64,000 bases of DNA from Dermatophagoides farinae (lineage: Eukaryota > Arthropoda > Arachnida > Sarcoptiformes > Pyroglyphidae): contig NW_027461514.1 of NCBI RefSeq assembly GCF_024713945.1, forward strand, positions 372,001 to 436,000, in the 5' to 3' direction. The notes under the pieces are model-generated. The model was given only the letters and a program-made list of their open reading frames with translations, did not search any database and had not been told where the DNA came from. The position numbers and the translations under genes are program-made. Shown here one piece after another: positions 52,946 through 62,100 of the stretch (positions within the stretch are counted from its first letter, which is position 1; the number at the start of each line of letters is the position of its first letter).

Positions 52946-55900
52946 ATGTTGTATGTTGAAAAACATGACTTGTTCGTAACACTACCTATATCGCTTTCAC
53001 AGCATTATGTTTTGAAAATTGGCGACTTTAGTCAATCAGAAATTGCATTTGTGGAAAATGATTATTTGAGAGTAAATATAAAGAAAAATATACAAACGTA
53101 TGACGTAAATCAGTTATTCAATTGTATGCACATTGACGTTGTGTGCGAGGCAATTGAAGCGTTTTCCCATGTTAAAAACTATTATACAGGAACCATAGAC
53201 TTTTTGGTCTGCCTATTTAACAAACAGTGCGTGGTATTCACATTTTTGTTTCCGAGTTACCTTGATGCAGTAGAAAACGAGGAGGTTGTGTACCTCAAGC
53301 GGTGTTTAAGTTATTTTACGTCGTCTTTTTCGCCATTAAATCCAGTTTTAAGGGCTATTTTCTACAGACTTGCCGCGCTAAACCTGGGGGTGTTGGTCAG
53401 TTTCTTAACCATCGTGAATTCAGAAGACGCCACCCCCAGTTCGACGAGCCAAGAGCTTAACGTGAAATTATTCTATGAAGCGATTGCAGACGAAAAAACG
53501 CTAAATCACATAAAAAAGACGTTTTACCGCTTAGAAAGATATAAGTTAAGCGTGCCTACTTTTGTGAGCAATTGTGAGTTTTTCGATTTAAACCAGCTAG
53601 TCATTGAACAAAGTGAATACGTGAGAATAAGTCTTGCGAAGGTCATTGGAAAAAGTTCTTTTGCAACACTTTTGGCAGGCACAGAAGAAACAGTTGACAA
53701 ATACAATTCGCAAATTTCAAATGCTGAACAGATCAATGAAACGTCCAGCCCCGTACTTCATGATCCTTTAACATATGTGCCAGACGAGTTTGATGATGAT
53801 CTCAAGGCTGACTCTACTAGTTGTTTGTCTGAATCTGAAAACCAGAACCAACTCAAGGTCAGCTGCTCTAGCCCACGTGTAAAAACTCCGAACATAATTC
53901 GTGATGCAAAAAACGTCGACGAAGAAATTGAAGAAAACATGCGTAGCCAATGCAATGCGTTAAATAAACCAGTTGATTTGCCACTGCGTCCAACGACGAA
54001 TGTAGAAATCAAAGAAACTGATAAACTAGTCGAGCCAAAAAACTCAGCCGCGAATGTTCAAAATTTAATGTTTGACCACACCAAGTATGTCCAATCGCTC
54101 GAACCATTTGAATATTACGCAGAAAGAGAAACTTTACGTTGTGCGTTCTGTTGTAAATTTGATTTTTATGATCCTTCCAATGCAGAGAACATTTGCAATC
54201 TCTACCACGAAGTGAAAAACATAAATGACTTTATTGTAATGTGCAACAAGTTCCACCTCAGCAAAAATATATTACAGCAGCTTTTTCTGCTTGCCTACTC
54301 GCATGACTTGATATCGTCATTCGAAGAAGTGTTTGCACTTATCAATTTCATTTCTGATACCAATGCTCTTTCAGAGAGCTACATCAGCAAGGACAAGTAC
54401 TGGAACTCGTTTTCAGCATTTCATAAATCTTCTGTCTGGAGCTTGAACGAAAATTTGAGTGAACCCTCGAAATACGATTTCATCGAAGGAGCTATAATTT
54501 ATTACTCAAATTTTGCTGTTTACTCAACTTTGACAATATCGCTGCTCAAAGTTACGAAGAGTTTCAGGCAAGCTCGTTGCTATCTACTCCCGCTGATTTT
54601 GCTTGCTTCCAGCCAACTCAAAAAAAGGTATGAAAAAAAAGAATCGTATTTCATACCCACAGTAGATTACATCATATCCAGTTTTATTTACGCGGTCAAA
54701 CACCAAGACGATGATGATCCAGACTACACCGCGTTTCATTACGCGATCGACGTTCTACTAAATGTTTACTTTAATAACAATTCACTGCTGAAAATGATAT
54801 TAAAAACAGCAAATTCACTGCCTAATTTCTCGCAAATACTCACAGTTTTAATTGGTTTTGTGGATTTCAGAAGCTGTTTGATGTCTATTTCCAAAAAGAT
54901 TCTTAACGAAACCAATAACTACTTTGCCAATTCCGTTTCGAAAACGGAGAAACTCAGACAGCTGCTGCAGCAGTATTTCGAAAATTCGTCCACGTTCATT
55001 TTTTCAGAAGCAGACAAAGAGAACGACCAAGTTAATTTAAAACTGTTGCTTGATTCCACAAGTGCAGACATTAAAACTATAATTGCTGATCCTTTCGAGC
55101 CCGAATGGTACCTCGAATCGCTCAACATAAACGAATGTCGAATTCTCAAAAGTAGCAAGTATCCGATTTTGTTGTCAGGCAATTATGTGCACCGTAAAAA
55201 CAAGTCCAAGCCGTCTATCAAGCGTTTCTTGATGTACAAGCATCCAGACGACTTGATGATGGACTATTTTGTAACAGAGTTCTTTAACTACATCTCATTT
55301 TTGCACAGTGAAATTCTGTCTCAAACCAGCTTTTTAAACCAGTATCGTGTTATAGCAACCAGCAGCAAAGACGGTTTTGTGGAATTTGTGCAAGACAGCC
55401 AGAGTTTTACCGAAATTGAAAAAGAACCCAACGGCATCAGTAAGATCATTGACAGCAATGACAAAAAACACAACTTTGTAACTTCGGCAGCCACGTTTTG
55501 TTTTTACACTTATCTGCTTGGCGTGGGAGACCGCCACAAAGATAATATAATGCTTCGTAGCAACGCAGTGTTGTTCCACGTAGACTACAGTTTTATATTC
55601 GGGAACGAGCCCAAATACTTTGGCCAAGTTCCAATGCGGATCACCGACAGCATGGTCACCAGTTTTGGCGGCACGGAGAGTAAACTGTTTCATAAATTTG
55701 TCTTTCTCATCGTCAACAACGCGCTGTGGTTCAAGTTTCTTTTGTACAAAGTGCTTCCCTGGTTTTTAATGTTGCAGAAAGGAAACTTCATTTCGTCCAG
55801 CGACATGACGTTTCTCGTGGAGAGAATCAAAGTCTTTGAAAACGATGACTTGGCCACCATAAAAAATTTTATTGAAAACATTATCCTCAAGTCTATCGGT

Positions 55901-55957
55901 AACATCGCTCCAGCGGTCATCGACTACATGCACGACTTAGTTTTATATTTTAGGTAA
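52946..55957 (+). CDS. class III phosphatidylinositol 3-kinase VPS34-like
   Basis: 1003 aa starting at ATG 52946. The N-terminus looks like a C2 domain. A charged linker (about 255-370, Ser/Glu/Asn-rich) is followed by a helical PIK accessory domain (about 375-500) and a kinase domain from about 690 to the end. Catalytic features: LLSGNYVHRKN, FMLMYKHPDD-like KRFLMYKHPDDLMMD, GVGDRHKDNIMLRSN (catalytic loop with Asp862 and His864), then LFHVDYSFIFG with Asp880 in place of the DFG Asp (D-Y-S), and a helical membrane-binding tail ending MHDLVLYF. VPS34 phosphorylates phosphatidylinositol to PI3P for autophagy and endosomal sorting. The closest pattern is VPS34 (GVGDRHLDNLLL...HIDFGYILG), and no Ras-binding domain is seen. 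PI4K is the main alternative. Confidence 0.82.
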   Translation: MLYVEKHDLFVTLPISLSQHYVLKIGDFSQSEIAFVENDYLRVNIKKNIQTYDVNQLFNCMHIDVVCEAIEAFSHVKNYYTGTIDFLVCLFNKQCVVFTFLFPSYLDAVENEEVVYLKRCLSYFTSSFSPLNPVLRAIFYRLAALNLGVLVSFLTIVNSEDATPSSTSQELNVKLFYEAIADEKTLNHIKKTFYRLERYKLSVPTFVSNCEFFDLNQLVIEQSEYVRISLAKVIGKSSFATLLAGTEETVDKYNSQISNAEQINETSSPVLHDPLTYVPDEFDDDLKADSTSCLSESENQNQLKVSCSSPRVKTPNIIRDAKNVDEEIEENMRSQCNALNKPVDLPLRPTTNVEIKETDKLVEPKNSAANVQNLMFDHTKYVQSLEPFEYYAERETLRCAFCCKFDFYDPSNAENICNLYHEVKNINDFIVMCNKFHLSKNILQQLFLLAYSHDLISSFEEVFALINFISDTNALSESYISKDKYWNSFSAFHKSSVWSLNENLSEPSKYDFIEGAIIYYSNFAVYSTLTISLLKVTKSFRQARCYLLPLILLASSQLKKRYEKKESYFIPTVDYIISSFIYAVKHQDDDDPDYTAFHYAIDVLLNVYFNNNSLLKMILKTANSLPNFSQILTVLIGFVDFRSCLMSISKKILNETNNYFANSVSKTEKLRQLLQQYFENSSTFIFSEADKENDQVNLKLLLDSTSADIKTIIADPFEPEWYLESLNINECRILKSSKYPILLSGNYVHRKNKSKPSIKRFLMYKHPDDLMMDYFVTEFFNYISFLHSEILSQTSFLNQYRVIATSSKDGFVEFVQDSQSFTEIEKEPNGISKIIDSNDKKHNFVTSAATFCFYTYLLGVGDRHKDNIMLRSNAVLFHVDYSFIFGNEPKYFGQVPMRITDSMVTSFGGTESKLFHKFVFLIVNNALWFKFLLYKVLPWFLMLQKGNFISSSDMTFLVERIKVFENDDLATIKNFIENIILKSIGNIAPAVIDYMHDLVLYFR

Positions 55958-56158
55958 CTTCATATTTCGTATCGCGCAAAGCCGCTGCTTGCGCTACTCC
56001 CGATTGATGAATTTTCCTCAGCGTGCGACATAATTAACCTTGGCTATAAAACACCTTGAAATAGGCCACAGCGCGAATTTGTTAAATTTAGTAATGTTTC
56101 AGCAAATGTAAAATAATTATATTTTCTATTCTCCGCTTACTCAGATATCTCAAATTTT

Positions 56159-59100
56159 ATGCCATGCTACTATAAACATTTTGTTTCTGACAATGAAAAA
56201 GTTATTCAAGCAAACGAACCTCTCGCAATGCGAGAACTCGTCAACACGCTTCTAGCCACCAAAACCATAGATGAGTTAGCTTTGCTTTGTACTCGTTTTA
56301 ACACGTGGATTTGGTTGGACACGAAAATTCTAACGTGGAGACGTGTGTTTTCGTTGTTTGACGCTATTTTTAACCTCTATATTAGAATAAGCGGAATTGA
56401 TGGAAAACCACCAGCCGAGTTTTCTCCATCCGACCACATTCCCATTCCTCAATTTTCGAACGATGTTATTGCGAGCCTAACCTGTTACAACATTACGTGT
56501 ATTTTAAATTTAATTCTGATGTTGAAAGAGAACAGCCAATCTAAGTTTGAATATCACTACATAGAGACTCTTGTCACCTTGCTCAACTCGACCTATGCTC
56601 CCGTTGTGGAGAAAGTGTTAAGCATCATGTTGACGTTTGTTTACTCTAACGCTTCGTGGATCAACCCGATTGACAAACGCTTTTACAATGTCCTCGAAAG
56701 CTACATTTCTACCATGTCTTTCCATCCTTTGGAGCTTCTCAACTGCAAATCTCAAATTCTCTCAGAACAAATTTTGACTTACTACAACAAGCTTAGCTTT
56801 TCTAACTACGTTTCAGAAATTGGATACGTTTCTCAGTTTGACGCGCAAAGTGCCAACGACTTTTTTGAACTGCAAAATAAATCTTTCACCGAACTTACGG
56901 TTTTCGACGAAAAGAAGAGCTACGAACTTTTTACAAACAATTACACCTCTTTCACTGATTTTCCAGCAGACTCCAGCATTTACCTCTACGCTAAAAACAT
57001 ACTTGGAGAGTTCAGCGACTCAAACATTTCTTCATTCAATGTCAACAAGTATTTGCAATACCACCGGTTTCGATGTGCCCTCAACGTCAATCTCGACATG
57101 CGAAGAACTTTGGGAGACATTCAAATTCTGAGTTTACTCTACACAATAAACTACAATCCCGAGAAAATGACTTCGTTGCTGACCAATTTCCCCTGGGTCC
57201 TGCAGATTCCAACCGTGTACATTGACTTTCACCTCTTTTGTCTTTTCACGACGCTCGAAATTTCAATTGAATTTTTCATCCAGCTCTCGAAATCCTCTTC
57301 TCTGTCGAATTTAATTAAAAATCACTTAGAGCTCGACTACTCTACCGGTTTATTTTTCAGACTTTTCAGAGCTTATGTCATGAACCCAGCGTACTATCCC
57401 GCAAAAGCTTTGTATTCCTTAAATACATCGAACGAAGAAGTCATCGCCATGTCCAAAGCAAATCTTAAAACGTTAAAAGAAACTTCAAAATCAATAAATG
57501 GGCTTTTCTCAAAAGTAAAACAAGACGAATGCGGTGAATCCGACATTATGTCCGTGACGGCTCCGTCTCAAATCGCGGTTTCTAAAGTCGACAATTACAA
57601 CTTCACAAATACCAATCAACAAACGCAGTGTGATAGAATTTTCATCGAGACTTCAGAGGTTTCACGCAAACGTTCTGTGTCAACGACTTCAAAAACTCCC
57701 AAAAGGTATAAACGCACAAAAGACATGCTTTGCATCTGTCGAATCACGCCTATCGAAGAATTCCGAGTAATCAATTCGCTGGAAAACAAGAGAGAAGTGT
57801 ACAACTACATCCGCTACATACAACTAATCAAAGAACACTCGAACTTAATCAACGGCATAATCGACCTGTTTAACTATAGTTTAATGTTAAACAGCAAGAA
57901 ATACTCGCAACCTTCCATTATCATTTCGTTGATCAGCTTGATCAACATACCGGACTACCGTTACGCCCAGTGTATAATTACTGCACTCGCCACTCTCACT
58001 AACTATTTTGACGAGGCCGTAGACAAATCCAAAGCTAAAGAGTACGCGATAATGTCTCTGATAGACACGAGATTCAACTACGAACTCAACTACCACAATT
58101 TCATGCAAGAATTCCTTGTTTATTTGGACATTATGAGCAAACACAACAATATCACTGTATCTCCGCTAACACCCAACACCGTTTTCCGAAACGGAAAAAA
58201 ATTTGACCTCCAGTTTCAGCACAATCTCATTCATTTCCCCATTACCAACCCTGGAGGCTTTCAAACTTCGTACGACGATAACGTTCATGAAGTACCTTCT
58301 TGCGACTTTTTAACTACTGAAAATAGGCTAAGTTTTTTCAAAATGTTGAAATGGGCACTGCTTGAAGATCATAACAGTCACCAGCTCATTATTTCAAATC
58401 TTTTCAAAGAACTCTACGTTTTCATGTGGTATGAAAAATACGGTATTAATGCCAGTCCCTCCAAACTTTACATTAACACATATTGCGAGTCTTTCATATC
58501 TCTAATCAACATTAGCGAAGACAATGGTTTTATCTTTCTACAACAAATCATTTCTTCAATCAACGATTTGATTATTGACGACATTCTGATGGTTCGTACT
58601 TGCATTGAGAACAAGATTTTGGACGCGATTTTCAATTATTTTTCGCAAAACTTTTCGTTTGAGTGTTTCACTTTAGTGAGCGTTTTCATTTCGCTATGTA
58701 CAAAATTGCTCGAAGTCAACGACGGTGTTACCTTTCTTATTACAAGTTTCCCACAAATTTTGGTTAAAATAATACAGTCCGTCGCTAGCGAACAACTCTT
58801 GTATTCACAAAACAGTTCACAGGTCATCAACTTGCTCGCTAACTTTATCAAATCTCTTTTTGAAACTCTGAACAGCAAACTTGAAGTATACGAATCTAAT
58901 TTAAATATGTTCCAAAACTTGTTGAATACAAATCTACTTACACAACTCTCACTTCTAATTCATGCAATTGAATCTAGAGATCAGTGGTACGTCAATTTCC
59001 ACATTCCAAAAAAAATAATTAGCTACCCAACACTTCAACAAGGAAGCATTTCAGAATTCAAAATGATCAAGTCTCCCGAAAGCCAAAAGTATTGTTTAAT

Positions 59101-62100
59101 ACACAACAACTCACTCCCCATATGCACTTGCAAGCAAGACTCCAAATCCCAAATTGCAAACGTCACAATGGACAAAAAGATTACTTCTGATCTATCTTTT
59201 GTTACTTGTAAATTTTTTGATTTAATAAGCAAAGATCCTACTAGTTACGATTACTCTAATCGTCACGTAAATATGCTTAAAAAAACAAATCTGGAACACG
59301 ATAGACTTGAAAATTTACTGTCTTTTACGTACTCAATTTTCACCTTAAACCAAATAACTTTTACTTCTGAAACTCTTTTCGACTTTCTCAAGTTGCTATA
59401 TACATTGATTGGTTCGTCAAAATGTCCTCCCGCAGCTTATACCGGTATGATTACATTTGACTCTCCTTTCGGAAACAATGCGTTTAAACGAATGATTTAC
59501 GACATCATATACAAACTACTCACTCAAGAATCTATTAAAAACAATTCTCGACTGCACTTAGATGTCCCTGAACGAATATATTATTCTAAAAAAATTGGAG
59601 CAAAACTTCAGGCTCTCGGACTACAACTGTCTAAGTATGAACATGTTTTGGCGAATCTTGTTTTGCCTCCTGAGTACAACTCGAGAGCATACATCGAAAG
59701 CTACAAACACCTAAATGTTTCTTTGCTAAAAACTGATAAAAGTTTAGAACTGAACAATTTAAACGAATACTCGTCGTCTTCGTCCGTTCTCGAGAACTTA
59801 TACAACCTTCTAAACGAAACAACTAACTTCTATTCGTGTATTTTCCCCGTAGACGATTCGGAAATAAATATTTTGTCCAGTTCGTCTATTTCCGTGGCAT
59901 TGTCTGAGTTTTTTCTTACCATAACTCCGTTTACACTCGTCAGTTTAACCAACTTATACAATTCTTCTATTCAGTCGTTGTCAACGTTAATTTCTCCGTT
60001 GCTACTCGCTTTATTCAATCCAAATTTGATTTGCCCTCAATTGTCAGAAGAAATTCTACGTAGAAATACACTTGTTATTGATTATCCAAACTTGGCGTTG
60101 AGTTCCACATTTGGTCATAGCTACTTAGACTCGATCAACCAGCTAGCCAACAAGGGGCTTGACACTGGAAACTTTTTACTTGAAACGCTGGCTTATTACG
60201 CATTTTCGTCAGGCAACCCCATAACTGATGGTAACTTATTATATAATAGAACAATGCTTTCTTCTCCTATTCCATGTATCGAGTGTGTTTCTTGTGATGT
60301 GTTCACGAAAAAACGTTCCAACAGCATTTGCGAAACAAAGTTCAAACCATATGACTCGAGCTGCGTCTGGAAACGTTTATTGGTGTCAAGTAACCGAACT
60401 TTTAGACACGCGCTCCGGGTTCTTTGCTTAAGTATGAACTCTTTAATAGACTCGTACGATCCACACGCTTTAGCATTGTTAAACACAAAATTAAAAAGCA
60501 TACTAAAACAAATAGTGCTTGAATTTTCGAAGTATGTTAATGAATTGTCTGATGAACTCGACGTTGAAATTTTATCGAAAAAAATTCGAATAGCTTGTGA
60601 ACTACTAGATCACATTTACACCGCGTTCTTAACTGGCGAAAATTCTAATCAAATCAAATTCTATTACTTTGATTGTTTGAATGAGAATAACTTTTTTCAC
60701 GATTTGTCGACATTGTTTAGTTTCATTTCCAAGGAGTTCTTGGTGACAAGTGAACAGGTTAGAAAACTTTACATTGACACTTCATATCCCGTAGAATTTT
60801 CTTCCGTTCGCTTTGAGATTGCTTTTTTAAGCAAAGAACAGCTATTTTATTACTTCCAAATCAATCGTATTTGCTTTGATCTTTTGCTGAGTGCCTGTTC
60901 TGCCATCATAACCAGTATTGTCACTAACAAATGTAACTCAAAAATATTCATTGTCAACAATTCTAAAAATCAAATTTATTTGGCAGCAAGCACACTTTGT
61001 GACCAATTAACTCCGTTGTTGAGATACTTGGCTTCAAACATGTTTACGTTTGAGTTTGTTATTTGCTTTGATCTCGAAATTCAGTACAAAACATACCTCA
61101 TGCTGTATGCTCATCTTTTAATGGCGGACTATGAATTCGTTTTCCCACGATTGTTCTCCCAACCTTCTTCGAAAATTTCAAAATCCACTTCTCAACAACA
61201 AAATTCCAAATTAACCCAGCTGATTCAACACTACTTGCATAGTGACCCTGACTGTTCACTTCCTGTCATTATTAATGTTTTCTCTATTATCATTCAAAAA
61301 CTACAAAACGTGAACATCATTAATTGTATGATTCGAATGTGTTTTGCAACTCTACTAAAGTTAAACACTAAACTCATCAAAAACGAAATTTGCATTATTT
61401 TTTCATCGTTCTTTTCAATTCACTACAAAAGCTGTGATTTCTCAACGCTCATACTATTTACAAAACTGAATCACACGTTTATCCAATGCAAAAAGCAGCT
61501 GCAAGAACTTTCACAGGTGAACGAAAGAACTTTGGCGCTTAATAAAAAATACCTAGCTGATCTTCAGATGCACTTTGACTTTGAACCGATCAACTACGGT
61601 TTTATATATAAGTCAATTTTTGATTTCTTCATCTACAATTCAATAGAAAGTTTAAAACCGATAAAGCCACATTTAGCAGTCTTGGTAATAAACGTGGCTT
61701 TGGTCGGTCTAAGGCAATACAGTGTTGTCAATTTACCTCAGTATTCTGAAAAACGAAAAGTAGTTAACTGTTTGAGTGATCATTTATTTTACCATTCGAA
61801 GCTGAACTACACTGACAATGAATTTTACCCTTACTACGATCTAATCGAATGCACATCTGTTCACAACGACCTCAGCGAAAAACTAGTTTTGACAAGCTCG
61901 GACAATCCCATGTTCCCTATATTTTTGCTCGCCGTGCTCGCATTTTGTATTAAGTTTCAAGTGCAAGAGCTCTGGCACGATATTGTTAGCAGCAAGAGTT
62001 CTAAAAATCACGAAGAACTATTTGAAAAAACTGCGAAATTCTCAAATATTAACAAAGCGAATGATTCGACTACATGTTTTTCCAAGAAACAAGAAACCTT

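Noticed and set aside
56820-57131. 103-aa plus-strand frame
   Set aside because: It lies wholly inside the HUWE1-like frame in another phase; its Ser/Thr/Phe composition is that of an off-frame translation.
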